Below are positions 10,431 to 22,145 of a DNA stretch of 64,000 nt, piece after piece. Numbering within the stretch: position 1 is the stretch's first letter; each line of letters starts with the position of its first letter. Source of the DNA: Nephrocerus scutellatus (lineage: Eukaryota; Arthropoda; Insecta; Diptera; Pipunculidae); assembly GCA_947095585.1 (NCBI GenBank), contig OX352763.1, forward strand, positions 104,449,908-104,513,907, written 5' to 3'. The notes under the pieces were generated by a model. It saw only the letters and a program-made list of their open reading frames with translations, was not told where the DNA came from and did no database searches. Made by a program: the position numbers and the translations under genes.

Positions 10431-11535
10431 CCCGAGCTCCATGTTCGCCTTCATGCTACATGTTCAAAACATCGTTCAACATTTGTTTCGATAAGTTGCG
10501 AAAGGTTTTGTGACAGTTGTTGTAGCATTGATCCATGAATCTGATCTATCGATTCAGTCACCACTCGAAGTATCTTCAAAACTAGGTTTGAACCCCTCCG
10601 ACTTTGGCTATCCGAAGACCCAGGCAAAGAGACACGAGTACGAGCCTCAGAGGCAATCAAGCCTTTTGGATTTTGTTTTAGCCCTTCACCCGATACTTGA
10701 GGCTCGACACCTTGGTATCGTTCCGTGTTTACCGGGGGTCTAAGTGGAGGTTTTCATTTCATTGGCGCACAAATTATTCGTCGATTTTGATGCGTAGAAA
10801 AAATTTTTTGCAATGAAGGTTGATGGGAAATAACCCGTTTGTTAGCAAAATTCCAGTCTCTGGATTTTTTTTTCTCTGCTCTTAAAAACGGGCAATACGA
10901 ACAGGGGCATTATTGTGGCGAACAACGGGTGCTTATACCTTTTTTTTTTTGTAATGTGTCGTTGCCACCACAAAACGTAAGATAAGTGTTAGTGGGAAAC
11001 AGAAAAATTTTATATTGATATTGCTCTTTTGTTGATTACCAATACATAAACATTTGGGATTTTTTTAAGCATGCATCTGTGTATCAGCGAAACAGTTGGA
11101 CTTTCTATAGAGAAGTTTTGTGGGTTATTGAAAATTCCAATAATTGGAAATATTTTTTCAGTACTACGTACGAGTGTCGTTTCTTGATGGGCATGATTAG
11201 GGCAATGTAAGTGCTGCATGAAGTCACGCTCTTGCCACTACATGGTAGTTAATGTGGTGGGCACTGGATGCTTATGCTATTTCCAGCCACAACACCCATG
11301 TTTCTTCTCTTTTTATTACATACATTTATAACCTCTGGACTTGGTGTTGTATAAAAAAACGTTATATCGAACAAGATTGATTAATTCCTCTTCAAAAGTA
11401 CACATTTTTAGCCAATTCACAACGCAGTGTTCGGGCGCTAAAGCTCGTATGACACTACCTTTTTTGGGATTGTAAATTGGCTGAAAACTAGCGGCAGATA
11501 GACGGCTACCAAGTAGTAATAGTAGTACTGAGAGG
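10431..11535. other. unidentified, no supported gene
   Basis: A minus-strand frame at 10451-10660 (rich in Ser, Leu and Gln) could be leftover copia gag, but I see no diagnostic motif. The rest (10760-11535) shows no recognisable coding sequence or repeat. Confidence 0.3.
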
Positions 11536-11880
11536 CTGACATTTCATTCTTCGAGAAAAATTTATTTCTCGGATTCGTTTTTTTTTTTTTTACACTCGGA
11601 TAATTCTCGGATATGATCTTTTTACTCTGAAAAAAAAAATACAGAACATTTTTTCACAACTGTGTTTGTTTACTCAAACATGAGACATGTCAATTTCTAA
11701 GGAGCATTCAGGTGAAAAATAAAACTTTTCTCTGGTACTAAAATAAATAAACAGCAGATAATTTGTTTGATCTGACAGATCTGATCAGAGAAAAAAATTA
11801 TCGGATCAATCTCGAAACTCGGATTTCTTTGATAAGTCCGATTTCGCCGACATAAAAAAAACACGCCCAATGAAAAAATA
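11536..11880 (+). mobile_element. dispersed short repeat, copy 1 (MITE-like)
   Basis: Contains ctcggataattctcggatatgatctttttactctgaaaa (11595-11635), also found inverted at 15640-15690 and direct at 16590-16622. A second shared part, near 11820-11860 (cgatttcgccgacataaaaaaaacacgcc), resembles 15765-15805. The peptide frames on it are not conserved. A short non-autonomous element fits best, but I could not define its ends. Confidence 0.5.
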
Positions 11881-12270
11881 GGCAATGTCAACACAGCTGT
11901 GAGTTGTCAAAACACACGACGTAGTAAAAAGTAGCTCTACTCATGCGTTGCTCATGCGTTTACGATATCTATGATATAAAGCCTGATGTCATAAATTTGT
12001 TTAAATTTGCCGCAAACTCAATATGTCGACGCGCGAGCGACCGACCGCAAGGTTGTGATTTGGGCTATTAGAGTATAAAACATTTAGTTATAACCCTAAA
12101 AAAAATGAGAAAATAAACAATGGGACGATGAAAATAAGATTAAAAATTTTTTAAATCATTTTTGTTCTGAAATATTTGCTGTCATATATACAAGTTTACT
12201 AAAATTTCTTATCAATAAACTTAACATTTGCAACAAATTGCGGTTTTATCTGTCTCACCTCTTTTTTATG
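11881..12270. other. AT-rich, nothing recognised
   Basis: No coding frame or repeat that I can support; one small GC-rich island at 12023-12050. Confidence 0.3.
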
Positions 12271-12350
12271 TTTATTAATAATAATAATATTCGGCGCGAC
12301 AGACCATTGCGGTTCAAGGCCTAGCTTCTCGCGACTATTTGTGCTGCGTA
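12271..12350. repeat. SINE-like tail, second copy
   Basis: The minus strand reads ATGGTCTGTCGCGCCGAATATTATTATTATT, the same tail as the tRNA-like SINE at 6776-6860. The upstream part differs, so either the head has diverged or a different SINE shares the tail. Orientation is minus, as in the first copy. Confidence 0.45.
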
Positions 12351-13690
12351 TTTATATTTTTGGACACAAATTATGTTTATTACAAAGTAGCTTTAAAGAG
12401 AATTATATCTAAAGTATTTAAGATATTTACTGAAATGAACTGTAACTTATATTTAATGAGATGTGTTAATAAAAACAGAGTATTTATTGTGTAGCAATTG
12501 TTAAGTAATTTTTTCAATTGAAAAAGGGGTGTAACGGCTTGCCCGCATTTATGCCAAAAATGTTTATAACCCCTTTCCTTCGTTTTACATTTGATTCTTT
12601 ATTGTATTTGACTTTATAATGAAAATGTACTTGTGTGTGGAAAAATCCAAATTTTTACTATCAATGTTATAAACAAAAGAATTCATGTTATTTAATAAAT
12701 TTTAATTAATAATTTATTAATGTTACTAATTTTTTATTTTTAATTTTAAATGTATGGCAATTTCCTTAAATACGATGTATTAATTATTTGAAAATTTATT
12801 ACAATTAAAAAAATTAAGAGATAAACCTTAAACAAAGTCAACTAAATGGCCTTTAAAAGATATCAAATGGGTCACAAGAAAAAAGTCTTTCATTATTTTT
12901 AAAACTATTTATCAAATAGTAAGATTTAAAAGTTTTTTAAAAAAAAATCCAAGATTTAATTAAAAAAAGAAAAAAGGAAATAATATATAAAGAAATAAAT
13001 TTTTTTTTTAAAATAAAAGATAAATTAAAAAATATAAAAATTTACAAAAAAAAAAAATAAAAAAAAACCTATGTAAGCACTTATAATAAAAAAACTAAGA
13101 AAATTAATATATTGAAAAAAATAAATAATATAATAATTATATTAAAATTGTGTATATATATATATATATAGATTAATAAAATAAATTGTTTTTTGAATAA
13201 ATAATGTCAAAGTGAGGATGTTTTTTGTTTATTATATATATGTGTTTAGAAGAAACGAATACTGATCTTTATAAGACATAGTGCAACATTAACACAAAAA
13301 ACATTAATTATGCGTATATATGTGGGTCATGTTTATACTACAATCTTATATTTCGAATGAAATGTATCAAGCTAAAACTATAAGAATATTTTGAAATAAA
13401 ATCTTTGATTTCATAGGCATATATATGTTGTACATATGTTTGTATTACAATCGTATAATTCGGATAAAATGTAACAAGCTAATTCCATCCGATAATTATG
13501 AAATAAAAAAAAAATTATCTCCATATGCATATTTATGCAATCAAAAGGTTATTTTTTATTCTTTGTTTTTGTCTTGTTTTACTTGGCATCTTCCCTGGTA
13601 GCCCAGTCGACGAAATCGTGATTTAGAATGGAACTAGATAAAAAAAATCAAATTTTCTCTCCTATATTCCGTGTATTGCTTACTTGTAGA
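12351..13690. other. very AT-rich stretch with simple repeats
   Basis: A and T runs dominate 12830-13170, with a (TA)n tract at 13149-13170. A TGTAACGG string at 12533 resembles LTR starts at 40809 and 43179, but no second copy or internal region is nearby. No coding sequence. Confidence 0.35.
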
Positions 13691-13698
13691 TATTTAAA

Positions 13699-14230
13699 TT
13701 ATTTTCTTTTTGTTTTTTCGGTCAGAACAGTGAATCTATAGCCTTCCAAATACTGGCGAATCTTTCGGACTCCCCAGACGATTGCCAAGCATTCTTTCTC
13801 CGTGGGGGAGTAGTTTCGCTCCGCCTGGTTCAGATGGCGACTAGTATATGCGATCACTCGTTCACCCTCGTCCTGCTCTTGAATCAACACTACTCCCAGC
13901 TCATTTTCGCTTGCGTCAGTTTGCAGCACAAATCTCTTAGAAAAGTCGGGGCACGCGAGGATCAGCGCTTCCGTCAGTTTTGTCTGAATGCTTCTTGTTG
14001 TTCCTCGGCCCACTTGCAATGCTTGCCCTTTTTCAATAGCGCTTTGAGTGGTCGTGAGATCTCCGAAAAGTCGGGGACGAACCGTCTATACAGGGAGGCG
14101 ATGCCTACGTATCGTCGAACCTCCCGAACATTCCTTGGGGGGTTGGAGCTCTCGAATGGCCGGTACCTTTTCCGGATCGGTGTGAATGCCCTGCTGACCC
14201 AGAAGGCGTAATTCCTACTACAGAACGGCT
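13699..14230 (-). pseudogene. gypsy element B: end of RT and RNase H
   Basis: Minus-strand continuation of the Ty3/gypsy RT that begins at 14860. Right to left: [17 protein letters not shown] (about 14165-14214), then VREVRRYVG and [10 protein letters not shown] (about 14060-14130), a frame change near 14010, and RNase H from 14019: LQTDASENELGVVL, GERVIAYTSRHLN, ERNYSPTEKECLAIVW and FTVLTEK. RNase H stops where TDHxSL is expected. Integrase and LTR are absent; the frame ends in K-rich codons at 13699. Interrupted on its right by the bacterial-type segment. Confidence 0.85.
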
Positions 14231-14370
14231 TTCAGCTCTGATGAAACAGCAGGTTATGTATGTCATGACTCACGACTCAATTGGAGTGGGAGAAGATGGC
14301 CCAAATCACCAACCAATAGAGCATTTAGCTTCTTTGCGTGCTATACCAAATCTATATGTTTTTAGACCAG
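14225..14370 (+). pseudogene. tkt: bacterial-type transketolase fragment inserted in gypsy B
   Basis: Plus-strand open codons encode about 46 residues of the pyrimidine-binding domain of transketolase, the thiamine-diphosphate enzyme of the pentose phosphate pathway. The diagnostic strings are [18 protein letters not shown], then [18 protein letters not shown] and IPNLYVFRP. This HDSIGxGEDGPxHQP form is the bacterial one; animal transketolases have a different sequence after GEDGP. One family residue is changed (N for the usual T after GEDGP). The fragment lies antisense within the RT of gypsy B, whose reading resumes on both sides with almost no loss. It has no start, stop or promoter. The alphaproteobacterial (Wolbachia/Rickettsiales-like) origin is inferred from memory of the family. 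Confidence 0.82.
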
Positions 14371-14860
14371 GTTTATTCTCAGGTTCGCTGCTTGGAGCCT
14401 CCCGAACACTTTCCGTAAGTTCTCCTGGTGCTCAACGAACGTCCGGCCTATGAAGATGATGTTGTCCAGGTAGGCAAAGGCGTGCGGGTCCATTTCTAGT
14501 CCTATCACTCGGTCAAGGAGGGTAACTTGGGCAGAATGTAAGCCGAACGGCATTACCCGCCATTGGAACAGGCCGCGGCCAGGCACGGTGAATTGCGGTG
14601 TATTGTTTACTATGCTTTTCCATCGGGATCTGCCAATATCCGTTTCGGAGGTCCAGACTGCTGATAAACTGCGCATCTCGGAGATGATCCAGAATGTGCT
14701 GGATGCGAGGCATCGGGTACGTGTCTGGCACTGAACGAGAGTTCCTTGCACCTCTTCCCCATCTTTCCCCTTGACCGTTTCCCGACCATCTTCGACAACA
14801 CTCAATAGTCCTTATCCCTCGGCGGCCACAATCCCAGCAGAAGAGCTCATTTTATTTTGA
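14371..14860 (-). pseudogene. gypsy element B: reverse transcriptase, N-terminal part
   Basis: Ty3/gypsy RT on the minus strand, split over two frames. The 14513-14731 frame has PDTYPMPRIQHILDHL and SSLDLRNGYWQIPM, with the first catalytic aspartate. A frame change near 14590 leads into 14371-14580, with RVMPFGLHSA, AFAYLDNIIF (the YLDD site reads YLDN) and [15 protein letters not shown]. The loss of the second active-site aspartate plus the frameshift make it inactive. Sequence upstream of RT (protease, gag) is not recognised to the right of 14860. Confidence 0.85.
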
Positions 14861-15600
14861 ACTTCTCAATTAATTTTTCGCTTAATATTGCAACAAAAAA
14901 CATTTATTTGACTATACTTTAAAACTAAAAGTGGAGAACAAAAAAAATATATAATTCTAATTTTGGTTGGAAAAATAAATATGGATGATGCTGCTGTTGA
15001 AAATCGTTTGGCGACAAATACGAATCTAACCTTATTCCTTTTGTTAGCAGATGCTTTTGTCTTGATTGTTTTGCGTATAGTTGGTAAAAAAATTATCCAT
15101 AATCCATAACAGGTGTGTTGCGTGTTGCGTATGCTGCTAAATTACTGGTGAATTCGCTTCAAGCCAAGTGGAGTGTGGGGGATGTAGTATACCACCACCA
15201 CCCGTATGAAAAGGTTTCCTCAAGCTGTCACGAAGTTCACCAAGATTCGGTACAATGCGTCGACTGCCAGCCGTCACGGACACCACACCATCACACGGTA
15301 TTTTGCAGTTGATTTTTTGTGTTATGTTTCTATTCCGCTCAGCAAACATACACATTCATCTGTCACTTGCTCCTTCCTGCAGTTCCTACAACTCACTACC
15401 AAATCAGGTACCATACAATAAATTTATTACACAACGGTCACAAATATTTTGATGAGAATTCCAACTATTTTAGGTGTTTTACAAATCCCCACTAAGCACT
15501 ACTTTCTAAACCACTTTGATTACCGAATACCAATCCATTTTTTTGTGTTGTGGCGGCTTTGGAGTTTAAAACAGGAAATTATAGTCGACATGTCCCATGT
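14861..15600. other. unidentified stretch
   Basis: No protein family recognised. The 15115-15320 part is less AT-rich than its surroundings, with open frames on both strands (72 codons on minus at 15137-15355), but no motif supports either. Confidence 0.3.
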
Positions 15601-15810
15601 TTAAAGAAGCAAACAACTACAGCTGTCAAAAAATGTTCTGTATTTTTTTTTCAGAGTAAAAAGATCATATCCGTGAATTATCGGAGCGGAAAAAAAACGC
15701 CTCAGAGAAAAAAGATTTTTTGGAGAGTAAAAAAACACAGATAAGAATTCTGACAGTTGAATCATCTCTCCGATTACTCCGACATAAAAAAACAGCCTAA
15801 GAAAAAAAAT
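15601..15810 (-). mobile_element. dispersed short repeat, copy 2 (inverted)
   Basis: Carries the reverse complement of the tcggataattctcggatatgatctttttactctg block (15640-15690), and further right the cgacataaaaaaacagcc block (15778-15797) that also follows copy 1. It is inverted with respect to copies 1 and 3. Confidence 0.5.
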
Positions 15811-16525
15811 GTCTGCACCTATAGAGGCAGAGCGTGCTCTGCTGTGAACAAAAAAAAGTAACAAAGATTTAAATTCTTTTAGCGCTGTGAACGAACAAAA
15901 GGAGAGAATTGTTTTTAACAACTCTGTGCTCTGAACTTAATGTTTATTTTATCGGCACTGAAAGAGCCAAAATTTGAACTCAAAGAGTAGAGTCGCGCGA
16001 AATATCAATTCTTTTATTGTTCTATTGATGTAAATAGTTAAGCCGCGTTCATACGCCGAGCCAATAAATCATACAATCAATAGATTGTTGTGATCAATGT
16101 GATCTATTCAGAATTTCAGAAATCGCATTTCTTTTTAAGATTTACCCCCACTTTTCTGCCAAATTCACTAATACGTAGAAATGTAATTTCTTTTTATTAT
16201 CTTAAATCTTAAATACACCATTTTGGTTGGCGTCATTCGTGAATTTAATGTTGCATTGTGACTAATGTGAGGTTATTTTTGAGTGTGAGGTTATAAAACT
16301 GTGTCTTAAAATTATAAACAAAAGTTTATGTTTACCAACACAAATACAAAACCAAGTCAAATGTTTTTGTGTTTTTAATTAGAACCATCAAATAGCTGTA
16401 TTTAATTGCCGAGAAATAAGGAATTACAACAACAATTGCACTATCTTATTCCTTCTTTGGAATATGAAAACCTGCTGTTTTGCTGGTTTCAAATTCTAAT
16501 TCCTTATTCTATTATAACTAACAGA
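15811..16525. other. AT-rich, no gene seen
   Basis: Nothing recognised; a short diverged duplication of atttctttttaagattta / atttctttttattatctta occurs at 16127 and 16185. Confidence 0.3.
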
Positions 16526-16625
16526 ATTCTTTTTTTGTTTTTTTTTTTCATTCCCCGAGAAATCTTTTTATCTGATGCGTTTTCTTTATGCTCCGATAAT
16601 TCTCGGATATGATCTTTTTATTCTG
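16526..16625 (+). mobile_element. dispersed short repeat, copy 3 (partial)
   Basis: gctccgataattctcggatatgatctttttattctg at 16590-16625 matches copies 1 and 2. The preceding attccccgagaaatctttttatctgatgcg resembles the left part of copy 1. Shorter than the other copies. Confidence 0.5.
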
Positions 16626-18429
16626 TTTACATTGTTTTGTTGCAATTGCGTGTAAAGCGTAATTCAGAAAAGTCATTTTCTTCTTCAATTTCATGAAACT
16701 GTTTCCTCAATGTATATACTAAAAAAAGATAGAAAAAAGGATAAATACGGAGAAATCCAATGACGTATTATGCCACGTGCCACGTAAAATGACATCAGTT
16801 GTTGGTGCAAGTAAAAATAGGGGTAAATCTCCGAAAATATCAAGATTTGTCAGAGGAAAATTTCGATCTACCGTAAATTGATTTTATAGAGAAAACGAAC
16901 AAATCGTAATTTCGACATATCGCAATTATGTCAGCATGTTTGTAAGACTAAAAAAATTTCGAACTAAAACTATTGCCCAATAGCGCCATTTCGAATGTAT
17001 ATTTTGTTGTTGTTTATACTTCTTTACTTTTTTTGTGTTTTTGAATATTTAAAAATATTTATCTTTTTTTTTATATAAAATTAATAGTTTTATTAATTAA
17101 ATTTAATATTCTATGTAAGCAACGAAATTTGTATTGACAACATTACAAATACATAGTTACTACAAAAAAAAGGCTTCTCGCGTCATTTAAATGAATGTAG
17201 TAGCATAAGATTAAAAATTTTCAATATTTTTTTATTTTAGTGATAATTTTATAATTAACATAAAAAAATTAAAAATTATTACTTAAAAGTTAGTTAGCGT
17301 TTGATTTCATACAGAAATAATCATTTTAATTACATCTATTTCCCGGTTGAACTTCAAATAGGTATTCGACTAAAACAACAACAATTCAGTCGAAATTACG
17401 ACTAGTCGTATGACTCAATAATCGCGTTAAGTCGTAATTACGACAAAAGTGACATAATTCGAAAGTGGAAATGCTTACATAATCGACCCCCCCATTATCA
17501 GAGAAAAAACACAGTTCTCTTTTTATGAATACACTCGTACCATAAAATTCGACATTTCGAAAACGCGCTCTGAATGAACACGTGAATGGATGTCATGTTT
17601 TATGCTGTTGCATGTTGAACGACCACACAATAAATTAATAAAAAATTCCTAACGCAATGAACATTCGCCAACAAGCTTAACGAAACAGCTGACGACCCAA
17701 CATGCTACAGTCGGCCCGGTCCGGAGCCGGCGTCCATTTATTCATTTACGCACTAATAGTTATATAGTTGTATATTAAATGATTATCATTTGTGTTTGTT
17801 TAGACCGGTAGTGGTAATTATCCGTGACTTTCCGTTTTTTCCTTGGGAACTTCATGATTCCTCGGTTGCAATTTGCGATGGAATTTCACAGTATATATAG
17901 GTAACTTTAACTATAATTTACACAGCAAATGGCAAGTTAATGGGACTCCATTTCTTAAGTAAAGTAAGTAAGTTTTGCAATTAGAAAACGGCGTCTCCTG
18001 CATCCAATCAGTAAATTTTAGATATAAGCATTTATTGCATCCTTTAGTTTTTTATTAACATAATTTTGTGAAGGCTTGTTTTTAGTGAGGAGCGGTTGTG
18101 GTAAATGTAAATGTGATCCAATCTTGAAAACAATATATTGTGTTTATAATAAATTATTAAAGTTAGTGTGTCAAAATTATTTTTAATAATTTCTTAGAAA
18201 TGAAATGCTATGTTTAAATACTTTTTTTGGTTTTTTCATTCTCTATATTAACTTCGCATACCCGTCTTTCGGTGACTGGCTGGCCAAATCTTGTGATCAA
18301 TATTCCACCAACTTTATATTTATATTTAAATTTGGAATTAACCGGGCCCCAGGGCCCGAAAATTAACCCAATTTTATACAAACTATGCCAAAGAGAATTT
18401 ATATTAAACATTTTAATTATTTACTGATG
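16626..18429. other. AT-rich stretch with repeated gtcgtaatta motifs
   Basis: No coding sequence recognised. Related strings recur: aatcgtaatttcgac (16897), gtcgaaattacgac (17398) and the perfect 14-bp palindrome gtcgtaattacgac (17443-17456). Together they look like the subterminal motifs of a 550-bp MITE-like segment (16890-17460), but I could not prove the ends. Confidence 0.3.
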
Positions 18430-18439
18430 GGGTTATTCG

Positions 18440-21190
18440 CCAAACTTGGGTTAGGTTAAGGTGGCTGTCAGTGAAACCGACACACTTAGACCAGAAATAG
18501 TCCATTGTGATACCACTGGGAGTTTTGGGGGTCTTTTGATGGTCTTTTGGGGTCTTTTGGAGGTCTTTTCGCCAACAAACTGCTTAGGAAAAATTCCCTA
18601 CCTAATGACTAGACTACCAATGGCAATGTTGATGTGATCATTAGTGTCGTTGTAGAAGAAAGCTCACATATGGAGTTTACGTTTTCGGGAGAGGGCTGGA
18701 CAAGTACAGAGAAGATGGACGATGGTCTCCTTCTCCTCCTCATATATGCAGCTTCTGCAGAAGTCATTCGAGAAGACTCCAAGTCTTGCTGCATGCCTGG
18801 CTATTAGACAGTCTCCAGTGATGACACCTACAATAGCACTAATGTTTGATCTTTTTTCAAACACTTTGAGCGTTTTGGATCAAGCTTTTGCCTGATCTGC
18901 TTTGTCGCTATGCAAATTCTAGCGTTTGACAACCTACAGTTAGTTTTTACATTAGCATCCCGCTTTAACAAGAGTTTGCATGTAGCGATTGGTATGCCTA
19001 TAGAACCATATTCAGGTAAGAAGCGTAGAGTAGTTCCTTGTTTGACGAGTTCGTCAGCCATACAGTTGCCTGGAATGTCTCTGTCCGCCGGCACCCAACA
19101 CATGTGGAAATTGAATTGCTCCGCTATCTCCACGAGAGATTATTGGCAGTGAAAGGCTAAAATTTGTAGAGACTGATTCAAGAGATTTCAGTGCAGGTTG
19201 GCTATCCGAGAATATACGGATATCCTTAGCGGATATAACGTTTCCCTTTAGCCAAGATAAGACTTCACTGATCGCCATAATTTCAGCCTGGAAAATACTA
19301 CAGTAATTTGGAAAACGAAAAGAGATTTAGCTTTTTTGAGAAAACACCTCCGCCGACACCGTCATCAGTTTTTTACCCGTATGTGTAAAAATGTATGTGT
19401 TCATCTTCCAAGTAAGCGCCTTCGTCCCAGAATAATATGAAGGGGAAGGTGACCTGGAAGTTTTTGTTGACGTAAAGTTGTGGAATGGTGTAGTCTATGT
19501 TGTCTGGGATCCTGACTTAATTCAGGATAGAGGAGTGACCGATGTCTTTTCTAGTCCACTGGGAGATAGCATTAGTGCGAATAGACGAACTAGCAGCTAC
19601 TTGCCTGCTGAAAATGTCGAGGGGCTTAAGGTCGAACTGAATGTCCAATGCGGTTGTACGAAGTGCTCCGCTCATGCATAGACTAGCTGATCTTTGGACT
19701 TTGCTTAATTTGTCACGGTTTTCTTATTTAAGACAGTCCACCAAACAGTCACACCGTATAGAAGAGAAGGTCTTACTACCGCTGTATAAAGCCAATGAGT
19801 TATATGGGGTTGAAGACCACATCTGCTACCAAAGGCTTTTTTGCATGAGAATAGTACCACTGTGGCTTTACGAACTATTTATTGAATGTTATGTTTCCAG
19901 CATAGCTTTCTGTCCAAAATAAGATCCAAATACTTGGCTCTATAACAGAATGTTAAGCTTATACCTCTTATAGAAGGAGGGTTAATAAGTTGAACTTTAT
20001 ATTTCCTGGTGAATATGACAAGCTCAGTGTTGTGAGGATTTACCTCTAAGCCAAAGCGATTTGCCAAGCAAGTTGGTTTGTTGAGAGCATTTTGCAGAAG
20101 TTCCTTTAAGGTATTCGGGTGTTTTTCTGAGACAGCAATAGCAACTTCATCCCAATAAGCGATTACACTGCAGCCCTCACCTTTTAGGCACAACAGCAGC
20201 TCATTCACCGCTAAGTTCCATTGAAGGAGGGAGGAGGGACAGGACTCCACCTTGTAGAGTTCCTCTGCAGACAGATCTTCTGGCGGACGACACGCCCAGC
20301 TTTGAATTAATAATCCTACTTGTGGGCAGAAGGTTAATCTAATCGCCAAGCGAGTCGTTCACTATCAAAGTCGACAGTGCATCCGTAATCGCAGATGTAT
20401 TGACATTTTTAAGGCGCTTTTGATGTCTAGGAATACCACCATTATGTACTCCTTGTGGTGAACGGAATGTTCAATAGTACCAGTGTGTGCAGAGTTGTTT
20501 CTACAGACTTGCCTTTACAATACGCGTGCTGATCTGTAGACTAGGAGTCTTTTGTCAATGCGTGTGCGTATGTCGATATCGATCAGTCTTTCCAGTGTCT
20601 TTAACAGCACTGATGAAATACTGATTAGTCTGAGATCCTTTGGATCTTTTGCCGGTTTTGGGTATGAAAACCACGTTTAATTCTCTCCATAAAATTGAAA
20701 TGTCAACCAGATCGAGACAATTCTTTAGAATTGTTTCCAGCAAAGGAAGGATAATATTCGAAGTCCTTTGCAGCTCGGCTGGAATTATGCCATCAGGTCC
20801 TTCAGATTTGTTTAAAGCTTTGTAGCGCCCAAAGCAGATTGTCCTTATTGGAGATAATTGTACGAGTGTCTGCCCTATCAAGGCTGACATTACTTGAAAC
20901 ATGGGAGCTGCCCGTGAAGTGGGTGTCTTAAAGCTGAGTGAGCTCCTAGGTCCAATGTGGTCTCTTCGTGCCTCTTGGACAAATGAGAGGACAGGAAGCA
21001 GACAGCGCTTTATTAAAATCATAGATGATTAACTTGACCTTGTTGTCAAGTTCATTAGTGCCAAGGGAGAAAAAATGTTGAGCTGATACCTTCCAGTCTA
21101 GAATTGTTTGGTTGAAAGAGTTGGTGAAAAGACTAATATGTCTCTGTATAGTTGGTCGGCAGTCTGAAATGCTTATTCATTAAACAATTT
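18440..21190 (-). pseudogene. LINE with reverse transcriptase and RNase H (I/LOA/R1-type)
   Basis: Non-LTR retrotransposon ORF2 remnant, 5' truncated (no endonuclease). Minus strand, right to left: pre-RT linker (about 21020-21185), RT start KSEGPDGIIPAELQR (20780-20825), VVFIPKTGKRS, the active site as AYWDEVAIAVSEKHP (about 20150), GLEVNPHNTELVIFTRKYK and AKYLDLILDRKLCWK (19900-20060). RNase H follows at 18830-19370 (SAKDIRIFSDSQPALKSL; WVPADRDIPGNCMADELVKQG), then a C-terminal CCHC-like segment (CIYEEEKETIVHLLCTCPAL, 18680-18740). YADD has become YWDE and there are several frame changes, so it is dead. The 3' non-coding tail (18440-18608) contains AAAAGACC repeats. Confidence 0.85.
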
Positions 21191-21730
21191 AATGATACTT
21201 ATCTTAGCTTCTACATTAATTATTTATTTATTTCAGATTGTTATCACAATAAATAATCGGAGACTTCACACCAGCGAACGTGCGTTTCTTTTCATCGAAT
21301 AAAAATATCGTTTGTCCAATTTGGATCTAACGATCGATGACAATCGAACGAATTTACATTTTCCACTCTAACGAACTTGTAATAAACGCCACTCGACCAG
21401 CACAGTAAAATGAACGAAGAAATCCAATTCAATTGTCACAGTTCTTTCAATCAGGAAAGCATCTCCTCACCAGCAATGGACGACGAAACTCCACCACTTA
21501 AAAACGCTCGAAAAACCATCAACAGCCATAGGCAGTGGTTGGCCAATCACTCGCGATACATCATTTCAAGTTGAATGTGGAAGATCGTTTGGCCAGGTAG
21601 GTACTAGCGTTACCAATTTGTAGTTAGTTTTTTTCGCTTTTATTTCAATTTAAACCAATTGTGTTTCTTCTAGATGACAAACCTTAACCACCATATAAAA
21701 AACGCATCGTGATTTTATTATTCTTATAAT
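21191..21730. other. unidentified, short Met-start frame
   Basis: A plus-strand frame from 21411 (MNEEIQFNCHSSF...) runs about 53 codons to a stop near 21570. A diverged copy of part of it (tcaatcaggaaagcatctcctcaccagc) appears at 22399-22430, so the region belongs to a repeat. No family recognised. Confidence 0.3.
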
Positions 21731-21734
21731 TTGC

Positions 21735-22145
21735 GCACGTATAAAGGAGTTTTCACCTTTATGCTTGGCATAGCGTGACCGTTACGAAAAGGGAGGAGAG
21801 CTTGTTTTTATCATAGTAATGTGGAAAGACAGAACTTGGCAGCGAATTCCACATACGTGTTAGAGTACAATACGAACGAACCTCTGAACTTAACTGTACG
21901 CCCAAAAATGAGATTGAGGGTAAACTGATGAGTATTTAGAGCGCCACGAGTGATGCGGTTGAATTTAAGGAGGAGTGTTGAGCACCGCTGATGGAAGAAG
22001 TTGTCAAGCAGGCAACGTTCCTGCGGCGTTCGAGCGAATCTATTGACTCGGCAATGTTTTGTCACCGATAAGCTTTAACGCTCGCTTTTGTATTCTATCT
22101 AGCAGCTGCAGGGTGGTCCTAGGGGCACCTGACAAGATATGATAT
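21735..22145 (-). pseudogene. C-terminal end of a second LINE (Jockey/CR1-like)
   Basis: Minus strand: LQLLDRIQKRALKLIGD (22075-22125) followed, after a small frame change, by RFARTPQERCLLDNFFHQRCSTL and a tail with FRGSFVLYSN that resembles the typical end of these ORF2 proteins (line of Arg/Phe/Ser residues followed by a WN-type motif). RT is absent: this is a 5'-truncated insertion of about 400 bp, as LINEs commonly leave. Confidence 0.55.

Noticed and set aside
15137..15355. 72-codon minus-strand ORF with Gly-rich segment
   Set aside because: No family resemblance; overlapping plus-strand frames of equal length.
18450..18465. gggttaggttaagg resembles arthropod TTAGG telomere repeats
   Set aside because: Only two imperfect units, located in the 3' tail of a LINE; no array.
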